From the NCBI GenBank assembly GCA_963847715.1, contig CAWKAZ010000014.1, positions 62,001 through 126,000 on the forward strand: a stretch of DNA of 64,000 nt, read 5' to 3'. The notes beneath the pieces are model-generated. The model was not told the origin of the DNA, ran no database searches, and saw only the letters and a program-made list of their open reading frames with translations. Positions 1-8,168 of this stretch are shown piece by piece. Made by a program: the position numbers and the translations under genes. Every line of letters begins with the position of its first letter. The first letter of the stretch is position 1. Source of the stretch: Acidiflorens sp963847715 (lineage in GTDB: Bacteria; Acidobacteriota; Terriglobia; Terriglobales; Acidobacteriaceae).

Positions 1-1
1 T

Positions 2-1639
2 GAATTGCTCTATCCGCCCGAGTGGCCGCTATGCGTCCACGAGATGTCACCTCTGTTGCCGCACTTTCTCAAAGAAGGCCGCGGCCGCATCGAAGCCTAT
101 TTCACGCGCGTGTTCAATCCCGTCTGGACTTATCCCGACGGATTTTCCTGGATCGAAATGTTGCGCGACGAAGAGAAAGTTGGACTGCACGCCGCGCTGA
201 CTCCGACCTGGAGCGAGACTGCGTGGTTTGCGGATTATGTTCTGCCCATGGGCTTCAGTTCCGAGCGCCACGACCTGATGAGTCAGGAATCGTACGCCGG
301 GAAGTGGATCGGTTTCCGCCAGCCTGTGCTGCGCGTGCTACAGGAGCGGGAAGGGAAGAAGTTCGATTACACGTATCAGGCAAATCCTGGCGAAGTTTGG
401 GAAGAGGATGAATTCTGGATCAACCTGTCGTGGGCAATCGATCCCGATGGTGCGATGGGTATTCGGCAGTGGTTCGAGTCGCCCTACCATCCGGGGCAAA
501 AGCTGACCGTCGATGACTACTACGGATGGATTTTCGAGAACTCGGTTCCGGGCCTACCAGCCGCTGCTGCGAAAGAAGGATTGAAGCCGCTGGAATATAT
601 GCGCAAGTATGGTGCGTATGAAGTGACCACCGACGTCCACAGGCTGAACGAGAAGCCGGTAGCCGCCGCCGATCTCGCGGGATCAGACCTCGACGCGAAC
701 GGAGTGGTCAAGAAAAACGGCAAGGCGATCGGTGTGATGGTCGATGGCAAAGCAGTAGTTGGTTACAACACGCCTTCGCGCAAGCTGGAACTGTTTTCGA
801 AAACAATGGCGGACTGGAAGTGGCCGGAGTTCACGCTCCCGGAATACTATCGCAGCCACATTCATCGCTCGGCGCAGGCGGCGTCGGTTGGAGAACCGGC
901 GGAAGACTTCGACAAACGCTACACGCCCCTCGTCGAATGGCCGAAAGACGCGAACGGCCCCGTGTACACGCTGCTGCCGATTTTCCGTTTGCCGCACTTG
1001 ATTCACACTCGCTCGGGAAACTCGAAATTCCTCTACGAGATTGCACATAAGAATCCGCTCTGGCTGAACCCAACTGATGCCGCGAACCTTGGCGAAATTC
1101 GCACCGGCGACTTGCTCAAAGTTCACACCGAGATCGGCTTCTTCGTTCTGCATGCCTGGGTCACCGAAGGCCTGGCCCCGGGCGTTGTCGCGTGCTCGCA
1201 CCACATGGGACGCTGGCGGCTGAATAAAGAAGATCAGGTCGAACGCATGTCGAGTGCCTGGGTTGATCTGAAGGAAGTGGGCAAAGGACAGTGGAAGATG
1301 CGCCAGTTGTCTGGAGTCGAGCCCTACGCGACAAACGATCCTGACACGCAGCGTGTGTGGTGGAGCGATGCGGGCGTCCACCAGAACATTACGTTTCCTG
1401 TGCATCCCGATCCCGTCACCGGCATGCACTGCTGGCACCAGATGGTGCGTGTGGAACGGGCGTCGGCTAACGATCAGTACGGCGACATCTTCGTCGATAC
1501 GAATCTTTCGTTCGCCGTGTATCAGCGGTGGAAGGCGCTGGCGCGTCCCGCTCCGGGCCCGGGCGGCCTGCGGCGTCCGTTGTGGATACCGCGTGTGCAC
1601 CGTCCCGAGGAAGCGGCGTTCTATTTCAAGAAGCCGTGA
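2..1639 (+). CDS. Molybdopterin oxidoreductase, C-terminal part (gene runs off left edge)
   Basis: This is the 3' portion of a molybdopterin-dependent oxidoreductase of the formate dehydrogenase/nitrate reductase superfamily. The frame is open to the left edge, so the N-terminal FeS and molybdopterin-binding parts are outside the window. Visible are the end of the molybdopterin domain (TWSETAWFADYVLPMG, then ERHDL) and a C-terminal molybdopterin-dinucleotide-binding beta-barrel domain at about residues 330-500 (LIHTRSGNSKFL, WLNPTDAANLGEIRTGDLL, GVVACSHHMGRWRL). The substrate cannot be read from this part. The hfq-like gene follows after 42 bases. The superfamily call is firm, the substrate open. 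Confidence 0.85.
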   Translation, partial: ELLYPPEWPLCVHEMSPLLPHFLKEGRGRIEAYFTRVFNPVWTYPDGFSWIEMLRDEEKVGLHAALTPTWSETAWFADYVLPMGFSSERHDLMSQESYAGKWIGFRQPVLRVLQEREGKKFDYTYQANPGEVWEEDEFWINLSWAIDPDGAMGIRQWFESPYHPGQKLTVDDYYGWIFENSVPGLPAAAAKEGLKPLEYMRKYGAYEVTTDVHRLNEKPVAAADLAGSDLDANGVVKKNGKAIGVMVDGKAVVGYNTPSRKLELFSKTMADWKWPEFTLPEYYRSHIHRSAQAASVGEPAEDFDKRYTPLVEWPKDANGPVYTLLPIFRLPHLIHTRSGNSKFLYEIAHKNPLWLNPTDAANLGEIRTGDLLKVHTEIGFFVLHAWVTEGLAPGVVACSHHMGRWRLNKEDQVERMSSAWVDLKEVGKGQWKMRQLSGVEPYATNDPDTQRVWWSDAGVHQNITFPVHPDPVTGMHCWHQMVRVERASANDQYGDIFVDTNLSFAVYQRWKALARPAPGPGGLRRPLWIPRVHRPEEAAFYFKKP

Positions 1640-1669
1640 GGCTCAGACCGAACGTTATCCCGAACGTTG

Positions 1670-1682
1670 TAGAATGGCGAGA
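1670..1682 (+). promoter_or_regulatory. Candidate -10 box of hfq, close to the start codon
   Basis: TAGAAT at 1670-1675 lies six bases before the ATG at 1682, which would put transcription start at or next to the start codon. No clear -35 box is seen. Two direct copies of CGAACGTT (1649-1656 and 1661-1668) sit just upstream. This is a weak prediction. Confidence 0.3.
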
Positions 1683-1948
1683 TGCCTTTGCAGACAGGTA
1701 GTCCTAATTTCGGCAAGAAGCGCACTCCGCCTCCGGATGAGACTTTCGAAGAGGCGGCCTACCTGAAGGCGCTCGGAGAAAAGCAGAAGGTCGTCAGCTT
1801 GAAACTCGCCGACGGAGAAGTTGTCCGCGGCTGGATCGAGTACTACGACAAGAACATGGTGCGCGTCACGAGAGAAGACGGCCCCAACCTCTTCATCTTC
1901 AAGCACGAAATCGTCTATATCGCCGAAGACAGCAAGAAGGGGAAGTAG
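1682..1948 (+). CDS. hfq: Hfq-like Sm-fold RNA chaperone, divergent
   Basis: The 88-residue protein matches the Hfq layout: an N-terminal helix (EEAAYLKALGEKQKV, about 23-37), an Sm1 strand block (VSLKLADGEVVRGWIEYYD, 38-56) and an Sm2 block (LFIFKHEIVYIAED, 70-83). F73-K74-H75 stands at the place of the canonical YKH motif. Hfq forms a hexamer that binds sRNAs and mRNAs. Oddities are the 20-residue charged/proline N-terminal extension and loss of the usual Gln/Asp-Pro-Phe before the helix, so the sRNA-binding proximal face is altered. The next gene, suhB, starts 65 bases later. Sm-fold identity is likely; whether it acts as a true Hfq is less sure. Confidence 0.75.
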   Translation: MPLQTGSPNFGKKRTPPPDETFEEAAYLKALGEKQKVVSLKLADGEVVRGWIEYYDKNMVRVTREDGPNLFIFKHEIVYIAEDSKKGK

Positions 1949-2013
1949 TCAGTACTTTTATGCAGTACCCAGCGCACGAAAATCAATTCTGACGTCGAAA
2001 GTCCCATAGTTCC

Positions 2014-2862
2014 ATGACATCCTCTCATTCTTTGGACCTGATTTCTCCGATGCAGGCAATGGCTCGCGAAGCGGGCAGTCTGATCATGGGCCACTTTCGA
2101 CAACATGTGAAGATTGAATATAAAGGCGCAGTGGATCTGGTTACGATTGCCGATCGCCAGTCGGAAGCACTGATTCTGGAGCGTATTCGCAAGCAGTTTC
2201 CAACGCACGACGTAGTGGGCGAAGAGGGAACGCGCATCGAGACGGGCAGTGACTACAAGTGGTACGTCGATCCGCTGGATGGCACGACGAATTTCGCCCA
2301 TGGTTATCCTGTGTTTTGTGTCTCGCTGGCGGTAGAACTGCGAGGGAAACGCGTTGCGGGTGTGGTTTACGATCCAACTCGCGACGAAATGTTTTCCGCG
2401 GAACTTGGCACTGGAGCGCGGCTGAACGACGCTCCGATCCACGTGTCAAAGACAGCGACCCTGGGAGAAAGCCTGCTGGCGACCGGTTTTCCTAGCCAGA
2501 AGCGGCACAAGAATCCGAATATTTATTTTTATCAGCAGCTCACTCTGCATTCGCATGGAGTGCGGCGGGCCGGTTCGGCCGCCCTCGATCTGTGCAACGT
2601 CGCTTCCGGCCGCTTTGATGGCTTCTGGGAATTCAATCTCAACGCTTGGGACACGGCGGCGGGCGTTCTGATCGTTGAAGAGGCCGGGGGCCGGGTTACG
2701 GATTTCTCCGGCGGCCAATTCCAAATCGCGAGCCGCGAGACGCTGGCGTCCAACGGATTAGTCCACGACGCACTCCTGCACGAGTTCCATGAGATTTTTG
2801 CCGGCCGAGGCTTGGAAGAGCTCGCGAGCCCGGTCGAGTATGCCAAAGTCCGCAAATTGTAA
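2014..2862 (+). CDS. suhB: Inositol-1-monophosphatase family phosphatase (SuhB-like)
   Basis: This is a Mg-dependent sugar phosphatase of 282 residues, the usual length of the family. It carries all three metal-site motifs: GEEGT (about 69-73), WYVDPLDGTTNFAHG (about 86-100) and WDTAAGVLIVEEAGG (about 212-226). Members hydrolyse inositol phosphates; SuhB also joins transcription antitermination complexes in some bacteria. It lies between the hfq-like gene and the aconitase-family gene, all on the same strand. No promoter is evident besides the 65-base gap. The family call is secure; the physiological substrate is not known. Confidence 0.9.
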   Translation: MTSSHSLDLISPMQAMAREAGSLIMGHFRQHVKIEYKGAVDLVTIADRQSEALILERIRKQFPTHDVVGEEGTRIETGSDYKWYVDPLDGTTNFAHGYPVFCVSLAVELRGKRVAGVVYDPTRDEMFSAELGTGARLNDAPIHVSKTATLGESLLATGFPSQKRHKNPNIYFYQQLTLHSHGVRRAGSAALDLCNVASGRFDGFWEFNLNAWDTAAGVLIVEEAGGRVTDFSGGQFQIASRETLASNGLVHDALLHEFHEIFAGRGLEELASPVEYAKVRKL

Positions 2863-2901
2863 GTGCGTTTCCGGTCTCTCCAGCACGGTACAATTATCCT
2901 T

Positions 2902-4911
2902 GTGAGTTTTCTTCTCGAACGCAAGCTTGAAAAGCGTCCTGACAAGGTTCGGCTGCACGGACGCATTCTCTTCCTTACCGAAGATCCAGAGTTAATCAAA
3001 AAACAATTAGCGGGCTGGGATCTGCCCTGGGACACGAGCAATCGAGCCAACAATCCCAAGCTCCGCGACGACGTTTCTACCGACGAGATCACTCCCGCCC
3101 ACTACTGTTTCTACTTTGACCGCACGTTGGGTGAGATTCCCTATGCCGGTCTGCGCTGCGGCGACACTCTGCCGATCGGACGCGGCGCGGTGAAGAACGG
3201 TGGCTTCGTCTGCTCGGTGAGTGGCAAACGGCGTGGCAAGGGCTCGAGCCGCGAGCAGTCTCCTTATGCGGAGATGTGTGCCGGCATTCAAGTCGCAATA
3301 GCGGAGAATATTGAGCGCATCTACAAGCAAAACTGTCAGAACCTGGGCCTGCTGACTTCAACCAACTTTTCTTTGATCGACCGAATTCGCGCCGGGGAAG
3401 AAATCGCTCTCAGCGAATTCACCGCCGGAGAAGATGAGATCACCAGACAGGTGATCGAATATGGTGGCCTGTTTCCGTTTAATGTGGCGCGCATGCAGGG
3501 CAAAGTCTTCCTGCCACCGATTACCACTCCGGTCCGCCCAATGACGTTGGCGGAGAAGATTTTTTCCGGGCATATGGTCGGAGCAGGATCAACCGTTGGT
3601 GTTGCTGCCGTGAAGCCTGGCGACACCGGATTCACCCGCGTTGATCTGCGTTTTAGTCACGAATACGTAACGCCGATGGCATCCATTTTCTATGAACAAT
3701 ACGTCGGCAAGGATGTTCCGGTAAACGATGCTTCGAGCATTCGATTCTTCCGCGACCATCTCACTTTTCTCGACGAGGTCATGTCAGAAGAAAAGAAAAA
3801 ACTGGGTTTGCTCGACCTGGCGACGCAGCTCAAGCTCAAGCAGGAGGACTTCGCCAAGCAGCAGGGAATCAAGCTCCACGGCGAACTGACCGACCGAAAG
3901 GGTTCGGAAGGCATTTGCCATTCTGTGATGCTCGAAACCTATGCGTTGCCGGGACAAGTGAACGTGGGTTCCGATTCGCACACGCCCCACGTCGGCGCTA
4001 TCGGTTGCATCGCGTTTGGCATCGGCACAACCGACGTATTCAACTCCTGGATCACCAAAGACGTCCGGGTCAAAGTCCCCGAGTCCGTCAAGATCGTCAT
4101 CCGCGGCAAACGGCATCCGAACGTCACCGCGAAAGACTTCATCCTCAAGATTCTTTCCCTGGACTACGTCCGCAGCGGCAAAGCGCTCGCCAAAGTGATG
4201 GAGTACGCGGGCGAAGCAGTCGAAGCTCTCTCCGTTGACGAACGCGCCACCATGACAAACATGGCCGCTGAAATTGGAGGCTTCACCGGCATCGTTGCGC
4301 CCGATGAGAAAGTCGTCGAGTTCCTGGTCGAGCGCCGCGGCATGCAGCGCGCTGACGCTCAGAAGATGATTGAGGGCTTGCAGAGTGATCCCGATGCCGA
4401 ATACGCCGAGATCATCGAACTGGATGCTACCGAGATTACGCCCATGGTGGCTACTCCCGGCGATCCGGGCAACGGCAAGTACGTCCGTGAACTCAACGAC
4501 CGCGTGCCGATTGAAATCGCCTACGGTGGCACCTGCACCGCAGGTAAGAACGAAGACATGGATATGTACGCCGCTGTTCTTGCCGACGCGCTGCGAAATG
4601 GCCGCCGGGTTTCGAAGGATGTCAATTTCTGGATTCAGTTCGGTTCGCAGGAAACTCGCGAGTACTCGAAGCGGCGAGGCTATCTCGATATCTTCGAGCA
4701 GGCTGGAGCACACGTAATCGAGCCTAGTTGCGGCGCCTGCATCAACGCAGGCCCGGGAGTATCGACGCGCCCCGATCAAGTTGTCATCAGCGCGCAAAAC
4801 CGAAACTTCCCCGGACGCAGCGGCCCTGGCCAGATGTATCTGGCGTCCCCGCTGACCGTCGCCGCGAGTGCCGTTGCCGGATACATTGTTGAATACGAGC
4901 CATCGAAGTGA
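2902..4911 (+). CDS. Aconitase-family hydro-lyase with LeuD-like domain fused in front of LeuC-like domain
   Basis: This is an aconitase/isopropylmalate dehydratase superfamily enzyme of 669 residues. The N-terminal part is a swivel domain like LeuD (VSTDEITP; GKGSSREQSPYAEMCAG with S115-S116-R117; IAENIERIYKQNCQNLGLL). From about residue 214 (MTLAEKI) it reads like LeuC, with GSDSHTPHVGAIGC, TCTAGKNEDMDMY (C545) and PSCGACINAG (C610, C613). These three cysteines are the [4Fe-4S] ligands of the family. Swivel-first order is that of AcnB, but the AcnB HEAT-like domain is missing. A GTG at 2863, directly after the suhB stop, is an alternative start; GTG 2902 lies seven bases after a TACAAT. The substrate (aconitate, isopropylmalate or other) is not decidable here. 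Confidence 0.85.
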   Translation: MSFLLERKLEKRPDKVRLHGRILFLTEDPELIKKQLAGWDLPWDTSNRANNPKLRDDVSTDEITPAHYCFYFDRTLGEIPYAGLRCGDTLPIGRGAVKNGGFVCSVSGKRRGKGSSREQSPYAEMCAGIQVAIAENIERIYKQNCQNLGLLTSTNFSLIDRIRAGEEIALSEFTAGEDEITRQVIEYGGLFPFNVARMQGKVFLPPITTPVRPMTLAEKIFSGHMVGAGSTVGVAAVKPGDTGFTRVDLRFSHEYVTPMASIFYEQYVGKDVPVNDASSIRFFRDHLTFLDEVMSEEKKKLGLLDLATQLKLKQEDFAKQQGIKLHGELTDRKGSEGICHSVMLETYALPGQVNVGSDSHTPHVGAIGCIAFGIGTTDVFNSWITKDVRVKVPESVKIVIRGKRHPNVTAKDFILKILSLDYVRSGKALAKVMEYAGEAVEALSVDERATMTNMAAEIGGFTGIVAPDEKVVEFLVERRGMQRADAQKMIEGLQSDPDAEYAEIIELDATEITPMVATPGDPGNGKYVRELNDRVPIEIAYGGTCTAGKNEDMDMYAAVLADALRNGRRVSKDVNFWIQFGSQETREYSKRRGYLDIFEQAGAHVIEPSCGACINAGPGVSTRPDQVVISAQNRNFPGRSGPGQMYLASPLTVAASAVAGYIVEYEPSK

Positions 4912-4981
4912 GTGCTCGCCTCCATTCCTAATTTGGGACACTGCCGCAGAATTAACTGGGGATTTGGCGGTCGGCGTGTAT

Positions 4982-5001
4982 AGTGTACGGTAGGGTACAC
5001 T
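4982..5001. promoter_or_regulatory. Inverted repeat, candidate operator upstream of the radical SAM gene
   Basis: AGTGTAC and GTACACT form a perfect 7-bp inverted repeat with a 6-base spacer. It overlaps a possible -10 box TATAGT (4979-4984). The only gene downstream is the radical SAM gene at 5124. No regulator is encoded nearby. Confidence 0.35.
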
Positions 5002-5123
5002 CAAACGAACCTTTCTAACCTCTTAAACGCGCGGGGTTTTCTGTCGCCTCGACGTTTTCTCGCACTTTCTCATCAACCTAGCGCCCAGTTCCGCGTGAGT
5101 TTGTAGTAACGCCTAATCCCCCT

Positions 5124-6710
5124 ATGAAAATCCTGCTCTATAACCCCGACAACGGTGTCACACGTAATTTCATGCCTCATCTTTGGATGTTCCTCTTACA
5201 GGCGCTTACGCCGGAGGGGCATGAGGTATTGCTGGTAGATGGCAACGCCCATCCCATGGATGAAGCTGGGATCGCGCAATATGTGCGCGACAACAAGATT
5301 GGATTGGTCGGCATCGGCGCGATGACGCGAATGATTGCCAAGGCGTATCGCATGGCAGATGCGGTCCGGGCCACTGGCGTTCCGGTGGTGATGGGGGGTC
5401 CTCACGTGACCGAGATGGCCGACGAAGCGCTCGGTCGCGATGGCGGCCCGCGCCACGCCGACGCAGTTGCGCTTGGCGAAGCCGACGCGACCTGGCCGCA
5501 GATTGTGAATGATGCCGCGCGTGGTCAGCTCAAAGACGTTTATGCGCCAGTCGATGCCTTTGGCCAGGAGAGCAAGCCTTCGCTGAAGGAATATCCGGTG
5601 ATTCCGTGGCAGTCGATCGACCTGAGGCAGTTCAATCTGGTGCCGAAGGCTTTCACGAAAACCCTGGGCAAGATCGGCGAAGGTTGGGGATCGTTTCGCA
5701 TCGTTCCGGTCGAATCAGGCCGTGGCTGTCCTTACGGCTGCGAGTTCTGCACGGTAACGGGATTCTTCGGCGACTCGATTCGCTTCCGCACCAACGAAAG
5801 CGTCGTCAACGAGCTGCTCCTGCTGAAGGCCCGCGCCCGCGAGGAGAAGGGCCAGATCGCGGTTTTCTTTATCGACGACAATTTCGCCATCAACATCAAG
5901 CGCACGAAGTCATTGCTGCGCGACATCATTGCCGCCAAAGCCCAAGTGCACTGGGTGGCGCAGATCTCCGCCAACCTGTTGCGCGATGAAGAGCTCGTCG
6001 ACCTGATCGCGGATTCCGGTGGCAAATGGATCTTCATCGGCATGGAGTCGATCGATCCCGCCAACCTCAAAGATGTCAACAAAGGTTTCAACAAGCCGGG
6101 CGAGTACGCGGCCGTACTGGAGCGGTTGGCAGCGCGCAACGTGTACGCCATCACGTCATTCATTTTCGGCATGGACAACGACACCGTCGGAGCCGCCGAG
6201 CGAACGCTGGAACAGGTTCGAACCTGGCCTCCGGGTCTGCCGATCTTCGGCTTGCTTACGCCATTGCCCGCAACTCCGCTCTACAAACGGTTGGAAAAGG
6301 CCGGACGCCTGACCCGCCCCAAGCACTGGCAGGAGTTCATTCCGTTCGCCATGGCCCACACGCCATTAAGGATGAGCATCGAAGAAGCGCACGCCGAGGT
6401 CAAGTATGGGTGGGAGGAGGCCTACAGTGCCAAGGCGCTGGCGCACGCAGTCGATTCGCTGAGCGATCAGCCGTTGGGATATCGCATCAACATTTTCATT
6501 GCGCGCTTCTGCTTCCGCGGCATCTACTTCCCAATGATGGGAAAAATGGCGTGGGTAAAGGTAATCGTGCAGAACCGCAAAACTATCTACAAACTCGTCC
6601 GAGAAGGATTCAAGCCGGGAGCGTGGAGAGGTGCTCCAGCGCGGATTCCCGCTATGCCCGTGCCTTCAGTCGAGGTAGTCGAAGCGAATGTCCAGGTGGC
6701 GGAGGGATAG
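5124..6710 (+). CDS. B12-binding domain radical SAM protein
   Basis: This 528-residue protein has an N-terminal cobalamin-binding Rossmann domain (MKILLYNPDN start, GIGAMTRM, VVMGGPHVTEMADEAL; about 1-150). A radical SAM core follows, with the cluster motif CPYGCEFC (C202, C206, C209). The downstream sequence IFIGMESIDPANLKDVNKGFN and FIFGMDND fits the rest of the barrel. Enzymes of this architecture (BchE/HpnP/methyltransferase type) carry out methylations, cyclisations or rearrangements; the substrate is not evident. It stands alone, with about 210 bases upstream holding a candidate operator. The family call is firm, the function open. Confidence 0.9.
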   Translation: MKILLYNPDNGVTRNFMPHLWMFLLQALTPEGHEVLLVDGNAHPMDEAGIAQYVRDNKIGLVGIGAMTRMIAKAYRMADAVRATGVPVVMGGPHVTEMADEALGRDGGPRHADAVALGEADATWPQIVNDAARGQLKDVYAPVDAFGQESKPSLKEYPVIPWQSIDLRQFNLVPKAFTKTLGKIGEGWGSFRIVPVESGRGCPYGCEFCTVTGFFGDSIRFRTNESVVNELLLLKARAREEKGQIAVFFIDDNFAINIKRTKSLLRDIIAAKAQVHWVAQISANLLRDEELVDLIADSGGKWIFIGMESIDPANLKDVNKGFNKPGEYAAVLERLAARNVYAITSFIFGMDNDTVGAAERTLEQVRTWPPGLPIFGLLTPLPATPLYKRLEKAGRLTRPKHWQEFIPFAMAHTPLRMSIEEAHAEVKYGWEEAYSAKALAHAVDSLSDQPLGYRINIFIARFCFRGIYFPMMGKMAWVKVIVQNRKTIYKLVREGFKPGAWRGAPARIPAMPVPSVEVVEANVQVAEG

Positions 6711-6873
6711 GCGAAACAGGCAGTCGATGTTGCCTCCGTAATTGAAAGCGGGTTCCGCTCCTTTCGACCTTCGAAAGCCGCTGCCGGGTGGTTGCTGCCT
6801 GTACCGATAGCCGCGTTCTTGCTAGAATTACGGGTTCAGTCACACTCCCTGCACCCGAGGAGCACTCGATTCT

Positions 6874-7134
6874 ATGGCCTACGTAATTGCCGAGCCCTGT
6901 ATTGGTACAAAAGACACCGCCTGTGTGGACTCCTGTCCGGTGGATTGCATTCATCCTAAGAAGGACTCTGACAAATTCGGCACCGAAGAGATGTTGTATA
7001 TCGATCCCGTCGAATGCATCGACTGCGGCGCCTGCGTGCCGGTCTGCCCGGTCTCGGCTATCTTCGCCCTCGACGACCTGCCGGAAAAGTGGAAAGAGTA
7101 CACCGAGCGGAACGCGAAGTACTTCGGAAGATAG
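6874..7134 (+). CDS. fdxA: 7Fe ferredoxin ([3Fe-4S][4Fe-4S])
   Basis: This small cytoplasmic electron carrier has 86 residues. The N-terminal cysteines C9, C17 and C21 follow the C-x7-C-x3-CP pattern of seven-iron ferredoxins. The second set is CIDCGACVPVCP (C48, C51, C54, C58). By family precedent C9, C17 and C58 hold the 3Fe cluster, and C21, C48, C51 and C54 the 4Fe cluster. C25 is an extra cysteine. It is monocistronic, with a TAGAAT box at 6823-6828 upstream and a hairpin terminator downstream. Its redox partner is not in the window, although a radical SAM enzyme lies directly upstream. Confidence 0.92.
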   Translation: MAYVIAEPCIGTKDTACVDSCPVDCIHPKKDSDKFGTEEMLYIDPVECIDCGACVPVCPVSAIFALDDLPEKWKEYTERNAKYFGR

Positions 7135-7148
7135 AGCGTTTTCAGTTA

Positions 7149-7296
7149 TCAGTTGTCAGTTTTCAGTAAAACCGGGTCGACTTTGATTCTCACAACCAAC
7201 GGCGCTTGCCTTTCAAGGCTGGCGCCTTTTTCTGCGACCTACCTTTTATTCCTGGGACGAAAGATATTAACTGACGACTGAAAACTGACGACTGAC
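7149..7296. repeat. Inverted repeat flanking the fdxA terminator (TCAGTyGTCAGTTTTCAGT)
   Basis: The left arm at 7149-7167 and the right arm at 7278-7296 are reverse complements over 19 bases with one mismatch. Both arms are built from iterated TCAGT units, and further copies flank them (7141-7150, 7271-7280, 7294-7300). The arms enclose the ferredoxin terminator and the start of the recO upstream region. Confidence 0.6.
7201..7231 (+). terminator. Rho-independent terminator after the ferredoxin gene
   Basis: The sequence GGCGC-TT-GCCT-TTCA-AGGC-TG-GCGCC can fold into a two-part stem with a four-base loop and is followed directly by TTTTT. It lies 66 bases after the ferredoxin stop codon. Confidence 0.7.
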
Positions 7297-7315
7297 AACC
7301 TCTTCCATTACAATC
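7286..7315 (+). promoter_or_regulatory. Candidate recO promoter
   Basis: CTGACG (7286-7291) and TACAAT (7310-7315) are separated by 18 bases and lie 24 bases before the recO start. The -35 box lies within the right arm of the inverted repeat. Confidence 0.35.
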
Positions 7316-7338
7316 ATTCATTAACCTGTTGACCCTCC

Positions 7339-8082
7339 ATGGCGCTGAAGGAGTCGGAAGCGATCGTTCTGCGCACGTATCCGCTGCGTGAGTCGGACCT
7401 GCTGGTTACGCTGTTTACCCGCATGGAAGGCAAGGTGAAAGGCGTGGCGCGCGCGGCCATGAAGTCGAGACGCCGCTTTGGAGGCGCGCTTGAGCCGCTC
7501 ACCTACGTGCGGGCGTCGTACGACGAACGCGAGCGTCAGGAACTAGTACGGCTTGATTCGTGTGAAGTGATCGAGTCGCCGATGGCCAGCGAAGTCAGTT
7601 ACGCGCGGGCGACGGCGTTGGCGCACGTTGCGGAATTACTCGACGAGTTGCTGCCCGACCGCGAGGCCAGCGATGCAGTCTTTAGGTTGAGCCTGGCGGT
7701 CCTGCAGGAAATGCGTGGGGCGTCGTTGTGGATGCCGCTGACCTACTTTGAGCTGTGGATGACGCGGCTCATGGGGTTTCTGCCGGAGTTTTCCGAGTGC
7801 ATCGTCTGCGGACGAGCGCTTGACGGCAACCGGGCGTTCTATCACGCGCTAGCCGACGGCTTGGTGTGCATCGACGACAAGCGCATCGCATCGTCGGAGT
7901 TGTCGCCAGAATCGAGAAAGATTGCCGCGCAGATGCTGCGGTCACGAGTTTCCGAGTTTGCGGAAATTGAATGGCCGAAAGCAGTGTGCGCGGATTTGCG
8001 AAAATTTCTGATCCAGATTCTCGAGCGTCACATTGAGAAGAAGCTAGTGACGGCAGGAATGTTGGAGAAAATCAGCTCTTAG
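7339..8082 (+). CDS. recO: DNA repair protein RecO
   Basis: RecO loads RecA on SSB-coated DNA in the RecFOR pathway of recombination repair. The 247-residue length is typical. The N-terminal OB-fold is recognisable (ESEAIVLRTYPLRESDLLV, TRMEGKVKGVARAAMKSRRRFGG split over residues 5-50). A helical domain follows, with a CIVCG pair around residue 155 that belongs to the zinc site of the family. The start ATG at 7339 is the first in frame. The gene stops inside another inverted repeat, 86 bases before glyQ. Confidence 0.93.
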   Translation: MALKESEAIVLRTYPLRESDLLVTLFTRMEGKVKGVARAAMKSRRRFGGALEPLTYVRASYDERERQELVRLDSCEVIESPMASEVSYARATALAHVAELLDELLPDREASDAVFRLSLAVLQEMRGASLWMPLTYFELWMTRLMGFLPEFSECIVCGRALDGNRAFYHALADGLVCIDDKRIASSELSPESRKIAAQMLRSRVSEFAEIEWPKAVCADLRKFLIQILERHIEKKLVTAGMLEKISS

Positions 8083-8167
8083 CTCCTGGCCTCTGGCTAT
8101 TAGCAATCCTGCAGTTGAGATCTTGAAAGTGTTACGACTAGAAGCCAGTAGCCAGAAGCTAGTAGCT
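8081..8167. repeat. Imperfect inverted repeat in the recO-glyQ gap
   Basis: The arms at 8081-8104 and 8144-8167 match as reverse complements at 19 of 24 positions. The left arm begins in the recO stop codon; the right arm ends one base before the glyQ start codon, so the glyQ ribosome-binding region lies in the repeat. No good Shine-Dalgarno sequence is seen there. Confidence 0.5.
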
Positions 8168-8168
8168 C

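Noticed and set aside
1649..1668. Direct repeat CGAACGTT before hfq
   Set aside because: Two eight-base copies 12 bases apart are too short to call an operator on their own.
3784..5004. Long leftward open frame opposite the aconitase-family gene
   Set aside because: The sense strand carries an unmistakable conserved enzyme; the opposite frame has no recognisable domain and is a by-product of GC-rich codon use.
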